DNA of 64,000 bases from Larus michahellis (Eukaryota; Chordata; Aves; Charadriiformes; Laridae): assembly GCF_964199755.1 (NCBI RefSeq), contig NC_133896.1, positions 92,612,215-92,676,214 of the forward strand, read 5' to 3'. Shown in pieces: positions 1-15,600 of the stretch; position 1 is the stretch's first letter; each line of letters opens with the position of its first letter. Under the pieces are notes generated by a model. The model was given only the letters and a program-made list of their open reading frames with translations, was not told the DNA's origin and searched no databases. A program made the position numbers and the translations under genes.

Positions 1-3000
1 TCAAATATTTGGAGTTGGTACAGAATTTGAATGTATAGTGTATGTTGAAACACTGATATCCTGTATTTTCTTGGTGAAAAATGTTCTCAAACTACCTACT
101 TAAATGTGTCTATTGCATTTGTACCGTCTATTTGAGTATGTGATTCTCAAATTATCGGACATAATTTTGCCAATACATCAGATATGTTCATAGTGACTTC
201 TTCTACAGTGATCTGGGAAGGGGAAAAGGCAAATAATGTCATGGGAAGCATATGAAGTGTAGGGACTGTGGCTATAAGGGAATGGAGGCTGCGTTACATG
301 GAGACTGACAAGGTTTCTAGGTAGAACTGTTCTCCACAGACTCAAGGTGTCAGCTCTGGGTCAAGGTATTGACACACAAGCTGATCTGTGCTGACTGCAC
401 AAAGATTCCCGCTTTCTGGTACAGCAGACAGTTACTCCAGGGAGTAGAGCTGTTTCTGCATTGAAGTAGCACTAGCTTCAGAGTCCCAGGGAAAAGAAGC
501 AGTAATATCAGGAGACATTTCAGGTGGTGCTGTCTTTATCTAGACTGCAGATGAAAGATGTGCAAGTTTCTGCAGCATGCTTTAACGTGGTCATCCTAAC
601 GTACTTTTTTTGATGCATATCCATAGTTGATGTCTAGAACACAATAAAGTTTCTTAGCTATTCTAGCAGTGCAAGTAGTAAACATATTTTATATAAAATC
701 ACTGGAGTCAAGGCAGTAATAGCTTCCATACTCTGTGCCTCCTTACTGTCTTCATATACCATGCAAGAGCTCTTCTGTGAAGCAGGGGGTAAGGAAGCAC
801 AAGTGGAGGAAGAGAAGAATACAGGAACATGGGAGGGATGAATCTATCTGGTAAAAAAATGGAGAGTAGGACTGTAAGAAGCTATAACCTGTGTAGAAAA
901 GTGTGGTTAAACAGGCGTATAAATGGGCAGTGGAAAGCAGGAAGCACTATGGGGAGAAATTAATTGTGGGAAGGAGCTTCAGGATTTGACCTGAGCGAGG
1001 GGAGACAGGGAGATGAGAAGAGGAAATGTGCTCTGACAAACAACCAGCTGTTCTGGGATCCCTGTAGGGGCAGAACACCATTTTAGTGATCATCTATCTA
1101 TAGCCTTGTTTTCTTCTTGTGCTTTTAGTCTCTTGGTGAAGAGCAGGAACGTGGGAAGCAAAAGACAAATGTTATGCCTGTGAAGTACCTGTTGCATTGC
1201 CTAGCAACTGCTCTACACCCTTAATAACAGAAGCACAGTTCTGAAGCTTAGTGAATCCCAAGTTTCTACAAGACTTCATTTAATTTATGTATGTTGGGAT
1301 TCTGTATGCCTCCTTCTCTAGGTGAGCACCTGGGCCTTCTCAGCATTAACAAAAAGCTGGCTGCAGTCCTTGGGCCAGGTAATAGCTTAGTGGGAGGTGA
1401 GGGGGTTCTGTGAGTGGTGACGAATGTTCTGATGTAGGTTCCTAGAAAAATAAGGGATCAAATGGCAAACAAGGAATTGAGTAGCATAATTCCATTTTTG
1501 TGTAATGGAGAAATGAGGGATGGGTGGTCATGAACTGGAGCACAAGAACTGGAAGTTAGAATTGCTGTTAGAGGAAATGGTGTGCTTTTCATTGCAGTGA
1601 CTACCTTGCAGCTCCTGTGCTGGAGGTTCTCCAAGAACACTTAGAAACTGACTCAAGAATATACCTGGAAGTTAAGCAGATATTTGGGATGGGGTTACCA
1701 ACTGGACTTAAGTGTGTAGGCATTTATGTGAGCAGGAGAATTTAGCAAGCTGCAAGCCCAAGCCTGCTCTTAACTGTCAGCGCAAACACATAAACATTGG
1801 ATAAGAAAATTGTCTTGATCTGGAAAAACAGGCTTACTTTGAAAGCAATGAGAATTTTCCAGCAAATTTTGAAAGAAATGAGCTAGGCTTTTCTGAACTA
1901 TAGATCGTATTAAAATAAAAAAAAGTCCCACTCCACTTGGAAACACATTCTCAATAATTTTTCTTGAGTCTTGAGGCAAAATTAAGACAATTTTAAGTCC
2001 TTTTTTTAATAGTTAAAACCAGTGGTACTTGGCCTTGCCTTTTACTGACATTTTGTGTGGTTTCATAGTTGTATGATTTTATTTTTTTTCTCCCCTATGC
2101 ATTTGTAAGAGATTCACAGAAATGAAAATGGACCACATGAGTAAATAAATTCTCTCTACTTTGTTATAGATGTTGCTTATAAAATTTAGCAGGAAAAAAA
2201 TCATACAGCCAGAGACATACTGAAGTTGATGTTCCTGCCGCACAACAGAGTCTGAGGGTTTGTATTGTGCAGCTGTGTGACTGGGACTCCCTGCTGAGGT
2301 TGGTGGGACCCTCATTTATAAGTTGAGCAGTCTTGCATACTCTTACAACTTGGCACTTTCACAACAAGCATTTTCACATAAAACATTGCTGAGTTAGTTT
2401 CTGAATATGGTAGAATTCTTTGGAAAGGTCAGGGAGGTAATTGATCATATGCTGACAGCTTGGGCCAGTGAGAAAATGGTCAGATGGAGGGCTGGGATGG
2501 AGGAAAACAAACTTTCCAAGATGATAACTGTCACCTAGCCAAGCCATACATGTTTTAAGCTTTTTAATCTTTGCTCACAACCTCGGCTTCTTGATCATTT
2601 TTTGCTGCTTCTCTGTGAACTCTCTTCAGATGTTGACATTTTACTGGTATTGATGCATCCACAGTATTCCAGGTGTGATCTTGAGATATAGCAGTATTTC
2701 TTTGTTGAGCCCTTTTAGAAACCCTACTGCTGCCAAAATGGGTAGTTTCAGAACTTTGATAATCTCTTTCATTATTCTTTGACCTTTGAATCAAGGGCTA
2801 GGTTTCTTTCAGGAACTGCTCAAAATGTCTTTGCTGCTAGAAAAATAAGACTTCAGTGTTCATGGGAGTTAAGATGGCCATCTACTTGGATATTGCATAT
2901 GTTTACAACAAAAATGTTTGAATTTTCTACACTGTGATCCTAAGTTTCTGTATCAGAATGGGTAATATACTATAGAGAAACATACAGGTTCATCGCAAAA

Positions 3001-3355
3001 AAAGGATGAAAGAATCTACCACTTGGTTTCTGAGATCTAGTTTTCACTAATCTTGTTTACAGCTATGTTTGTCTGCATATGCAGACAGTCTGACATTACT
3101 TAATTTTACTTACATTTTATTTACTTAAAATTACTTAAAACTTAAAATTACATAGTTGTCAGTCTCTCTGCAGTGAGAGAATTTTGGCTGACTTAACTGC
3201 GGTTGTTTTTAGTCAATCCTGAGTTAATTTATACATTAATACACTGCCAGGATGCGAGAAGAGACAGGCATAAGTGAGGCTTTATCAATGACTTTAAAAT
3301 ATAAAATAATCTGTCAAAAAATGCATGTGTTAATTTTACCAATGCTTTGTAACAG
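1..3355 (+). other. WARS2: WARS2 intron 1 (3' part)
   Basis: AT-rich, CpG-poor DNA with no recognised exon, RNA gene or transposon. No stretch resembles a GC-rich promoter or a mitochondrial presequence exon, so the first WARS2 exon is taken to lie upstream of base 1. Confidence 0.6.
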
Positions 3356-3613
3356 AATATGGTCGTGGATCGGATTTTCTCTGGTATTCAGCCAACTGGG
3401 ACACCTCATCTGGGTAACTACCTTGGAGCCATTCAGAACTGGGTGAATTTGCAGGAAGAATGCAGCTCAGTGCTTTATAGCATTATGGACATGCACTCTT
3501 TCACCATGCCCAAGGAGCCAGCTGTCCTGCGCCAGAACATACTGGACACCACTGCTGCTATCCTTGCCTGTGGTATTGACCCAAAGAAGTGTTTCCTCTT
3601 CCGACAGTCGCTG
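3356..3613 (+). CDS. WARS2: WARS2 coding exon 2
   Basis: 86 codons after acceptor TTGTAACAG and before donor CTG|GTTAGT. It encodes the start of the Rossmann-fold catalytic domain, including FSGIQPTG and the HIGH-like HLGN signature (3407-3418) that binds ATP. The exon starts in phase 0 with AAT. The ATG at 3359 is internal, not the initiator: vertebrate WARS2 proteins have about 30 residues before FSGIQPTG, from an upstream exon. Confidence 0.95.
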
Positions 3614-6600
3614 GTTAGTGCTTCCATTACATTAGATTTGTTTCTTATTAAGTGGCTTTCCAGGCATGTTAATGAATGAACGTAACATTACTGAACTACT
3701 TTGTCATCTTTGTGTCAGACGTTAGCAATGGTGGATTTCAAACTTAGCCCTTGCTGCTGTTTTGAAGTGGCTGAAACCATGGCTGAGAAGTCCATTTAGG
3801 GATAAGTACATTTTAAATTTCCCAAGCAGAGCTAGGAGTTTTTGTGGGTTATGAGTGAAATGCTGAGAAGACCTGTTAGAAAAGCATTAATTCGGCTCTG
3901 TAAGTCTCACTTTAGTCACAAAAGGTTAACTCATAAACGCATAAACGTAGTCTGTGCAAGTATAAAGGCAAGTAAAACATGTTTATCTGGTTTTGTATCA
4001 GCACTTACCACTTAATCTGCCAGCTGTTTAGTATCTCCAACAGGTGATTGGCATGGTAAGTTTTGTGTCAGTTCCATTGTAATCACCAGGGAGTTCGGTC
4101 TTTTGTAGGATTTTTTTTTTTCCTTCTTCCCTGTAACCTCCTGTTCATATACAACTTTTTCCACCTGATCTGATAATTCACATGTGAAATACTTGCTGCT
4201 TCTCTTGACCACCCCGAGGGGTACTGCCCTTACCTTCCTACTTAGCATATGTCAGCCTAGCCTATTGCATGCTGTGTTTTCTTGGCACACAGCTTAGTTT
4301 GTTGCCTGATTATCTTTCTGTTACTGACTCTAAATTGGCAAACTTCCGTAATTTCCCACAGGGGCAGATATGACATCTTTAGACGGATGTCTGACTTGCA
4401 GCAGAACTGTGAAGGTGATATGCGTAGAGTCCGAATTTTATCAGTGTGAAAAGAAATCGTTGTATTACATTCCACTTCGAACATGGCTCTTTACAGGCAG
4501 AGTTTCCTGTGGTTGTCTAACTGCAAAAGATAATCATAGCTCCATATCCCTTGTGGATATTGAAATGATGAAGACAGATGCACTTCCTGCTTCACTTTTC
4601 CTTTGTATTAAAAAAACAATCTAAATAGATTAGCTCAGAATTGTAGTGGGAGATATATTTAAATTAATTTATCCATTGCTCAAATCTGTTTATCCTTTTA
4701 AATAAATTACCAGCTTGGGTTTTAATTTGGTTCTACTCTGATTTAACTTCATTCACATCGAGTCTGACATTAACTGGAATAATCTCAAGGTGAGTTACAA
4801 GCCAGTGATGCAGTAAAAAATGGTCTGGAGTTCTGTTTTTTCTTGTTTCAAGCAACTGAGCAATTCAGTTAGTTACAATGCAGGATCAGTGACTAGACAC
4901 ACAGAGGGGCCTCTTCAGCCTACAAGAGAGATGATTTACAGGTTATGGTTAGAGAGGAATAAAATACAGGTTTGTAAAACTGCAAGCGAAATGGAGAAAA
5001 TAAATAGCAAACACCTGTTTTATCTACTGAAGAACATAAACTAATAGGTATCAAAATAAGTTAATACCTGGTAGATTCAGCATGAGCAAAACAATGCTGC
5101 ATTTCATGAAGTCCACAATTAGGCTACAGAACTCTTTGGCACATAATACAGCACGTGCTGAAATGTGTGTGAATTCAGGTAAGGACTTGACAAATTAGTC
5201 TGGAAAATCTGTTGGGGACTGTTAAACACCTGAGGTTCCACCTCTGCAGGAAGTGCTGCAACCACAGTTGGGAGAATATCTATGCTTTTCTGTACTTATT
5301 TTCTTTTCTGTTGTTTGCTGTCAGAGATGGATATATGATACATTTCAGTGTTGCTTTTCTTATGTTCTTATGAGTCAAAAACTTAAACTACTGCTGTTTC
5401 ATCTCTTGCTAAACCCAACATGCAGATTTCCCTTGAAGCCAGCAAATTATCAGTGAGGATCTTGCATTGCAGTCAGCCACAGAAAGCACGTTGTATCTTT
5501 CATAATATACTAATGCAGAGATTGAGTCTTTGAGTTCCCAAAGAGAAAGTACCAGACTCGGGAAATGACAGGAGGACAGGACTGTAAGTGATGCTTCTAC
5601 AGAACCTATACAGTCAACAAGTAATGAAAACTTTAGATAGCTAGACTTGAAAAACGTTCAGCTTTATCACACAAAAGTTTCCATCAAAGATTGTTCTGGT
5701 TTATGTTATGGTGGTTAGGATGGCCTCAGTTAAATAGACTACCTTTTATTGTCATTTTTCTGGGTGTCCTTATCTGTCCAGATCTAATGGTTGTTCTTCT
5801 TATTCAATATAAAGAATAAATATTTGCTTTCTGGTGGCAGTGTCTGATGTCTTGAACCATATTCTTAATAATACTTACCACATATCAATACAGCTGTATC
5901 AATACAGATTTCAGAAGTGGCTGATTCTAGCAGATTTTTGTAAGCTCATTGTCACACTGCAAGCAGAAGGAAGACTAATTACAGTTGTTTGTGAATCCAG
6001 ACTGTTTCTGTAATGGTTTAGGCTGAAGTGGTTTGACTTCCCCAAAACTAAGTCTATTCAAGCTGTCCGTCATGTTCAGGTATACACAGAGATGCACAAT
6101 GGTCTGTTACAATTGCATTGGCAGGACCAGACGTTTCTCTGGAAGCAATTAGAAGGAATATCTGCACGTAGCTTTTGAGGCAAGGAAAGGAGACAGGAAC
6201 CTTGCAAATGTGATTATTGTTTTAGTATGATAATGAGATAGTATGTTATGGCATGTCATAATGTCAGGATGATTGTTGCTAAAAACAAAGGTGTGAGACG
6301 GATTGCAGCTATTGCTAATCAAGAAAGTTTATTACTTGATTTTGGATTGGTAATTGCTTGGTTTTCGAAAAAGGAGCTGGCCTTTCCTTTTCAGCCACTG
6401 TAGCAGTGTCCAGGGGTGGTCTAAAACGACACAGTTTTGTTTACAAACTTTTGGCTGAGGTGTAAAGTGACCAAAACCAATTGTGTACTGAGCAGTGAAA
6501 ATCCAGCTGCAGATAAAGAACTGGTTTAGTTATTTTATTACGGGCAACAGCTTTCTCTTTCCAATATCAGATCAAACTGATAAATGAGAATTCTATGTTG

Positions 6601-9600
6601 AAAATTACCAAATCTATAGATCATAGAAGTGCTACACTTCTTTTTTTAAACAAATATCACACAACTAAATTATTATGAAAGAACAGCTTTTGATTTTAAT
6701 CAGCTACAACTAAGAAACGGAAGCACCCAGATTCTGTAGCAGAATATAGCAGAATGAAATGCTTGCACTGCAAAAGTATGCTAGTAGGCTTGCATTAAGG
6801 GAATCACTCATGTAGTCACTATTGTAAATGCCTCTGTGTCCTCTTACTTTCTCTGGGTTAACTTGGGCAAGAATGGTCTAGAATTGCTGAAGAGGGTTTG
6901 GTGTTTTTTTGTTTGGCTTACTCTGGACAACCTGCTGATCAGGCCCCGTCAGCATGGGTTCATGAAAGGCAGGTCCTGCCTGACAAACCTGATCTCCTTC
7001 TGTGACAAGGTGACCCACTTGGTGGATGAGTGAAAGGCTGTGGATTTTGTCTATCTGAACAAAGTAAAGCCTTTGACGCCGTTTCTCACAGCATTCTTCT
7101 GGAGAAACTGGCTGCCCGTGGCTTGGATGGGAGTACTCCTCACTAGGTAAAAACCTGGCTGGAGGGCCAGGCCTAGAGAGTGGCAGTGAATGAAGTTAAA
7201 TCCAGTTGGAGGCTCGTCACGAGTGGTGTTCCCCAGGGCTCAGTATTGGGGCCAACTCTGTTTCATATCTTTATCAATGATGTTGACAAGGGGATTGAGT
7301 GCACCCTCAGTAAGTTTGCAGATGACACCAAGTTAGGTGGGATCGTCGACCTGCTTGAGGGTAGAAAGGCTTTGCAGAGGGATCTGGACAAGCTGGATCG
7401 ATGGGCCAAGGCCAATGGTATGAAGTTCAAAAAGGCCAAGTCCTGGGTCCTGCACTTGGGTCACAACAACCCCTTGCAGCCCTACAGGCTTGGGGAAGAG
7501 TGGCTGGAGAGCTGCCTGGCAGAAATGGACCTGGGGGTGTTGGTCGACAGCTGGCTGAACATGAGCCAGCAGTGTGCCCAGGTGGCCAGTAAGTCCAATA
7601 GCATCCTGGCCTGTATCAGGATCAGTGTGGTGAGTAGGACTAGGGAAAGTGATTGTCCTCCTGTACTCAGCACTGGTGAGGCCTCACCTCAAGTACTGTG
7701 TTCAGTTTTGAGCCCTTCGCTACAAGAAAGACATTGAGGTGCTGGCGTGGGCCCAGAGAAGGGGAACGAAGCTGGTGAAGGTCTGGAGAGCAAGTCTTAG
7801 GCAGAGCAGCCGACGGAGCTGGGATTGTTCAGCCTGGAGAAAAGGAGGATGAGGGGAGACCTTATCACTCTCTACAACTACCTGAAAGGAGGTTGTAGCG
7901 AGGCGGGGGTCAGTCTGTTCTCCCAAGTAACAAACGATAGGACAAGAGGAGATGGCCTCAAGTTGTGCCCGGGGAGGTTTAGACTGGATATTGGGAAAAA
8001 TTTTTACACTGAAAGGGTTATGAAGCATTGGAACAGGCTGCCCAGGGAAGTGGCAGAATCTTCATCCCTGGAGGTATTTAAAAGATGGGTAGACGTGGTG
8101 CTTAGGGATGTGGTTTACTGGTGGCTTTTGTCAGAGTTAGGTTGATGGTTGGACTCGATGATCAGAAATGTCCCTTCCAACCTAGACAATTCTATAATTC
8201 TGCGATTCTTTCTGTTCTCCCTTTCTGTTGCTGCTTGTGTTGCTTCTCTGGAATATGTTTGCCATATGTGAAAAGAATATTGATTACTTTTTTCTTGAAA
8301 GGCATATGCGTTTGGTAAGGGTTTCACTGTCAGTAGGCTTTTATTTACAGCAGGGTTTATGCAGATCAAATCTCTAATCCAGAGCTATCTGAAATACCTG
8401 CCTCCAGAGTTTTCCCACATTTTATCATCCATTCCAATACAAGCAAGAGGCAAAAGGCTGAACAATGTTAATCACAGATTGACTGCTGGGAAAAAGTGTG
8501 GTGAGAACAGATAACTCTCAGCGTACAACAGATCCAAAAGGTGCTGCTATGATAAGGATACAGTTGTGGAGTCCCAGAAATTATTTCAGTGATGTCCTTG
8601 CCTTGCAAGTAAAATGAAATAAAAGTGAAAGGAATTTTGCGTAGACTGAGTTTTATTGTATTCCTTAGAGGATATATGGCCTCTCTTCTCATGTATCAGG
8701 TATACAGCTAAGTTACCTATAAATGGAAAGTGCAAGTTTGGTGAAAATTAGTTTTGTATGCTTCAGAATCTCCCATTTCTAATTTATAGGTTTTTATAAC
8801 ATATATAAACAGAAAGTTAATGGCTGGCTATGTATTTGGTCTCCATACATAGCAGTTCAAATACCTCCCACACTTATATTACCATATACAAACTTGAACT
8901 CCAGCTTAGGGAAGTAGTGGATACAAAGAACAAGTGATGATAACTTGAAAATATTTAGAAGCAAGAAGGATGATGATTAATATTTAGGGTAGTGTGTGGA
9001 GCCACATTATTTGTGAAGGGTTATAAATGAGCACATTTAATTGGAGTATCTAGGAAAACACAATTGTGGAGTATGTTGGACACTAGAATGGCATCCCAGT
9101 GAGAGAAGCTCTTTCATTACAGCTTGTTTAATTTTATTTTCTTAAGTAGGAATACAAGTCATAGAAGAGTGACAACTTCTGTAAGAATAAAAGTAAATGC
9201 ATGTTTCAAAATTATGCATTTTTTTTGGAGCATAGCTGCAAGATACATTAAGCCCTCTTTGCTCTCAGAGAAAATAATGTCAAGATACGCTTTAAGAGGC
9301 TGCCTTTGCCTACCAGGCATAAAAGAGAAGTAACAGAATGATGACTTATACAACATATCCTGAGAATACTAGAAGAAGAGCAAATATATTCCTTAAATTG
9401 TACCATAACTGGTAAAAGCTGTAACAGTCGTCTTTCATAAAACTTAGAATGTTTTATTAAAAACAAAAGACTACAGGGTGGGAATAAGGAAGACAGTAAG
9501 CAATCTGCACACATGGTAAGCTTATATGGTATAACCTATTTTCTCTGATTCCTGGTGGGTACAATACACATTTCAGTTCTTACCCATAACCATCTTGTAT

Positions 9601-12600
9601 CTCATCTGTTTCACAGTCAAAACAATTTTAGAAACTGCTGTTGCTTTTATGTGGTCTCAGGCTGTTCTTCCTGTCCACCTACCTATCATAGTAGACACAT
9701 ACTAAATGTCCCAAGAGAGACTAAAATTCCATCAGAGTTGATTCAGCAGGCAGTGGTGGATATGCTGCACTAACACTTCTCTGAGGAGTCCTGTGAGTTT
9801 CTGGACAACGTAATGTTCAGTTTCTGGGCGGAAAATTGCAGTTTTCAGCCTTCTGGATGGGGTGATTTATTTTCTGAGTATAATCAGCTGCAGTATTCTT
9901 GCAGTGTGTGAGCAAATTGAAGCAGTAACTCTGGGAGGTGGGAATTTGCCAATTTGTCTTAGCCTTAACTCCAAAAGCCAAAATACGACAATTTAAATGT
10001 GTGCACTAACTGTTTCACTGCTATTATTTTCCAGAAATATCCAGCTGCTTTGTTTTGTGGGCAGAGTTTGAATGCATTCACGCTACTTCTTGTCCAATTT
10101 TCAGAGGGGTTTAAAAGCTTCCATTGCATCATAGCTTATAAATTCATTAAAATACATTAATTTAGCATGGTCCATTGAAAACTTCCTGTCATAAGAGGAA
10201 GTATGTGACTATTTAATTTAGAAAATTATTCTGCTTCTCTCATCCCTCTGTTTTCTCCCCCATAGGACTGGGCTAGACATAACCAGAGCTCAGTGGGAAG
10301 AAAAGTCATGGTTCGGTAGTATTTCTTTTTTTTTTTTTTTCTTTCTTTCTTCGTTTGTTTACCTGGTTTATCTCATACTCATGTAGCTGTTATATGTTCC
10401 TCTCTCCACCAGTCTTCTGGACACACCAAACTAATTACTAAAACAGTATTGTGGGTTAGACTAGGGGAATGTTTCTGAAATTAAGTTCGTTTCATAATGA
10501 ATAAAGGGAGGGAAAAGAGTGCCTTGCCCAAATTGCTGTGCTCTATCTGGGTTTATAACCAGTGTAACCTGATTCCAGTAAGGGTGTTCTTGGTCAGGCT
10601 CTTCAGAAAGGAGACACAGATTTTATTTCTGTAAGTTTTAGACAAATGTAAATAAGGATAAATTATCAAATTGTTCAAAGTTAATAGTGAAAGCTGTAAA
10701 TCCTGATAGATTTACCAATGATAGCTAGATAACCACACCCCTAATTCAATACATAGCTTAACATGTTCTTTAAATCAGATGTTGCCTTTGTAACCATGAA
10801 CTTATTCCATCCACACTTGAATTATTTCTTTGAAGAGGAATTTGGGATACCATGTCAAATTTTCTGTCATAAAAGTATCTCACTGGGTGTTCAGTTGCTG
10901 TGTGCATTTGATTCAAGAGCAGTCTATTTTGTCTTGTTTGTGGCTCTCTAGCTGTGTAATATAGATATGCATTACCAAGTATCTTGAACATATTGCTTGC
11001 AACCTTAGGCATTAATAAAATTCAAGAAAAAAAGAATGTGAGCAGCACTTTATACTAAAAGGCCTCTTGAATTTTTTTGAAGCATTAACTGATACTTCTA
11101 GGAAAGACAAAAATACTAAAAAAAGTTTCATTTCTTTTGAAATTTAGGACACTTTACTCCTCTGTTCAGATTTCTTTTAGTACACAGCTATCCAAATTAC
11201 CTCCCCAGACCTGTTTGTCGTCTACACTGTCAAAATCAAATCTTTGAAATTTATTGCCCATTTAAAATGTAGCCCTTAATGAGGTTACGCTGACCAGGGG
11301 AAGCTGTTTCCACATAACAGACATGCAGCAAATTTGCAGTCCTTTACAGAGAAGGGCTATAGGTTGCAACTTGAGGAAATCCATCTTGAAAGTGAAACAC
11401 TGCATCTCTCTTTCCAGGAAGCCACTTCAGCTGCAGACACACAACTTCTTATAATAAGCCTCAGAAAGCTGAGTTCCAGTGTTGCTGAGCTGCCTGCTTT
11501 CAGATCTGCTCACAGTATCCATGCCTTTCCTTCTGTTGTTGTTCTTGAATCTCATTGCTTGCTTGCTGTCCTCCTCGGCTGTATGTCTCAGCATGAAAAG
11601 TCATCTAGAATTACTTGGACTAAAAGCATCTATTGGTTTTCCATGTATATATCATAAGCTGTGGCCAGGGAATAGCAGCAATAACTTCACAGGGAATAGC
11701 TAGGACCAAGGACAAAGTAATAGATCTACAGGGAGAAGCCCTGAGGTTGTACTTCAGCGTGTAACCCCCCAGAGATGATCCAAGTGCGCAGTGTGATCAG
11801 AGTTCAATAACGCCAAATGGCCACACAAGTGAAGAATTAAGAAGCTGTAAAGAGGGAGGAGCAGGGCACTGAGCCAGGTGAACAGAGAGAGATATTTGTG
11901 CCTTCTAGATAACTGCCATTATCATTTGGAAGTGGTCACCTCTGTTAAATAAATGTGCTTTAAAAAAAAAATAAAGGAATCTGACTATGCAGATTCAGGC
12001 TTGTCAGGCCCACAAGGAAGGAATGTAAGTAGTTTGTTCTGGAACTAATTCTTTGATTAGTGATTAGTAAGACAGGTTGTGGGGGATGCTTAATGCAATG
12101 GAAATTGAAGGAGGAAATGTGTCGCTGGTAATAGCAGAGAGATGACCAGCTTGACCCTTTGAGAAATGTTGATGGTTTTTACAGACTTGTAACAGATTAG
12201 CAAAGAAAACTGTGTTAACGTGGGCGAGAGCACAGAGCAGGAAAAAAGAGAGAAACTTGATGTATTTACTAAGGAAAGCAAAGGGTATGATACAGACTGT
12301 CTAGAAAGAGGTGTTCGCTGTATGGATCTGGTTAAGCTTTTTTGTGGAAATGGCTAAATGGGAAATACTTGGCTATAAGGGAAACAATAAATAGAGGACT
12401 TACAAGACCGTTAGTACTCCAGATTTTTTGAGCCAAGCTGTAAGAAATGTTTCCTGAGAAAATAACGTTTATATTGAAACAAGGCTATTATATTCTTTCA
12501 GGACACAAAAGTAGCTGGAGTTGACATAAAGGATTTAATGGATTAGATAGCAGTTTTTCAGAGTTACAAATGATTGTGACATTCGTGGAGTTTGGTTTGA

Positions 12601-15600
12601 TATACAGTTCAGGAACTGTCACTAGTTGTGAGTTTTGTTCATTGGAGATGTGACTCTTTTTCTAAATTTTGTATTATTTTTACACTTGGGAATTTAGGGG
12701 AGAGGGCACTGCTGAGAAACTGGTGTCTTCATTGAGGAAGAGCTAAGCTTACTATTATCTGTTCTCTTTTGGGAAGGTGGGGCATTCTTGAAGTACACCA
12801 TGGCTCCAGAGGGTACTTCTGTTATCAGATTTTAAAATACAAACAAATTAAGTACTTTACTGGTTCAAGTATAGACAGAATAACCTTAATTTATTGGAAC
12901 TCAGCATACTTTTATTTCCTAGATTCATTAAAAAAAAAAGAACAAAAGAAAGCAAAAGACCTCTCTGTCAGTCCTACTCTTTTTAATGAAAATTGCGTGA
13001 AAAGTGATGCTTCTTTGACAAATGTCTTCCTTGTGGTGGCGTGATAAATGCCACCTAACACAATAGGAAGCAACTGAAAATCATTTGACAGATTGATGCA
13101 AAGATGAGATGTCTTTTCTCTGCTTTATTTCATTGTTTGAATCTACTGGAGGTATTACCCCTCTCCATAATTCAATGGGGAAATAAAAATCCTTGTGGGT
13201 GAAGATGCCAGAATCTACCAGAAAATGTGTTACTGGGATTGTACTACTGACCCCACCAATCAAGATGATAATAGTGATCAGATGTTAAGTGAGATGAGAG
13301 AAACTGCAAATTTAGTATAGGGAGCAATTACATTACACTTCAACTATCCACATGTAGCCATTATCAGGATGAGATATACAGATAAAATTTCTGGATGCAA
13401 TAAATTATTCTTCCTAGTTTTACAGTCTGTTAGAAATGATGCCACTCTACATTTGCTTTTGGATGGTGCAGAGGACCTGGTTCAGGATGTTTTAGCAGAG
13501 GGCTCTCAGCAGTAGTGGCTCTCATTATAGTGGTATTTAGCATCGTGGCTGGAGAGAGCAGACCAAATAAAGTGCATGAATGTTCTATTTCAAGAAAGGG
13601 AGGTAGAGGAAAATGAAGTCCAATTGTCAGAAATAAATAAACAAAACCCAAGAAAGCTACAGCTATCCTGGAGGTAATTTAAAAAAAAAAAAGTATTAAA
13701 AACCCCCCAAAACAAGCAACCAACAAAACCAACAATTAAATATGTAACACCACTCATGAAGAAAACATTGGTCCAGCAAATCCCTTTCCGTGGTTCAATA
13801 AGTTAGGATGCAATCAAAGGAAAAGATTAGATATTCAGGAGGGAAAACTTGCCCAAATTAGAAAAACAAGAAAGCATATAAAATTGGAAAGTCCACTTTT
13901 TTTTTAAACAAAAAATCAAGGGGGGTAAAAATTAATTTGAGGAGCAGCCTGCAGAGGATTCTTAAGCTGATAACTAAGTGGTCTTGTATCAAAAGCAAGA
14001 GGTAATTTAGGGGATCAGTGAGCGCAAAGTATAGGAGACACTCAGCGTTGATAAGGCCCTAAGAGTGAGGCTCAGTTCTTGGTGTTGGACTTTGCTGCTG
14101 AAGGTTTTGGGAAGTTTGCCACTTTATGGATTTTGTAGCAGCAGATCAGAAGAGCTAAGTCAGTTTATTGTAAATTTACAGAAACTATTACGTAGACAGT
14201 TTAGACACCAGATGGCATTCAGCTGGGAGTCTGGAAAAAAAACCTCAGATGTGATATGGCAGAACCGGTGGCCAAGGTGTGCAGTCTGCCACCATAAATG
14301 GTCAGTCTGCCACCGTTAATGGTCACTCTGACAGAGAAATGGTAGATTGAAGTCACATTGGCAGTACACAAGCAGAGCTCTAAAGGCAGCCTGGAAAATG
14401 TTACAAACCGATGATTTTGGCTTCTGTCTTACCAGGGATGGTAGAGTCTTCAACAAAGAATAGGATGCCGAGTGCATGAGTAAACAGTCTCTTTGGAGAG
14501 TCACTATGGTTTCTTTAAAGGGAAGTCTTGTTTCACTAAACTGCTGCACTCTATGAGGGTGTCAGTAAGCATGTGGATAAAGGGCATCCCAGGAACATGA
14601 TGGATTTTAATTTTTTTAAAAGCCTTTGACAAAGTTCTAGGTCAATTCTTATTTTAAAAAAATGTATTGGAGGAAATGTTCATTACTAGTCTTGCAGCTG
14701 AAAGCCAAATAGGGTATAGTGATCGCTTTTTTTTGAATAACACAGTGGTAGTCATGTCATTCATGGACTCATGCTAGGAGCAATTCTCGTCAACATCTTC
14801 ATTCATGACCTGGAGAAGGCAGTGAACAGGATTTGTGGTCAGTGCTAAGTTCTTCTAGGTAGTCAAATGCTGTGTCAAGGAAAGGAACTCCAAAAGGATT
14901 TGTAAAACAGAGTGGGTAGGCAAATCAGTGGTAGAAGAGCTTTAAGTGCAAAGTAAAGCATCTAGGTAAAAGTAATCTAAACTTTCTTTACACAGTATTG
15001 AGCTGAGTCACAACACAGGAAAAAAGTCTTGGAGTCATCACTGATGGTTCTTTGAAATCATTGTCTCAGCACAAGTAATTTTCAAAAAAGTCAACAATAC
15101 GTCATCATCACCGTATCTCCAGGAAAGCTATTGAGAACTAGGTAGAGGTGACGTTTTTTCACTACACAAAACCTTATTGTGCCCATATCTTGAACATTGG
15201 GTATAGCTTTAGCGTCTGCATCTCAAGAAGGAAGTAGTGAATTAGGGATGATACAAAGGGGATAGAGTATCTGCCTTAAAAGGAAAAACTTCAGAGTCTG
15301 GGATGCTTCAATTCAGAAAGGAGAAAGCTGAGTTGTAGGTGCAGTCAAAGTGTACAAAATCAGAAAAGCACTGGATAAACTGAATGTGGAATTGTTCACC
15401 AAATTGTGCAATACAAGAAACATGAAATGAAAGTATTTTATGCATCAGGTTTGAACCTCTGGAGCTTGTTGCCACATGAGGTTGTGAAGTGGGCAGTATC
15501 AGCAGGTTCAGAAAGGGATTAGACACATTCATGGGGAACATGGACAGGACTGGGCCAGGAATAATATCTTCTGATATTATTACAATGGAGAAGTATGAGA

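Noticed and set aside
3252..3355. WARS2 first exon just upstream of exon 2
   Set aside because: The frame here has no presequence character and no donor or promoter; the stretch ends directly in the exon 2 acceptor.
3359..3679. Stand-alone 106-codon gene starting at ATG 3359
   Set aside because: It is WARS2 exon 2 read through its donor into the intron; the homology stops exactly at 3613.
7482..8028. Minus-strand genes over the CR1 copy
   Set aside because: They are antisense shadows of the CR1 reverse transcriptase frame.
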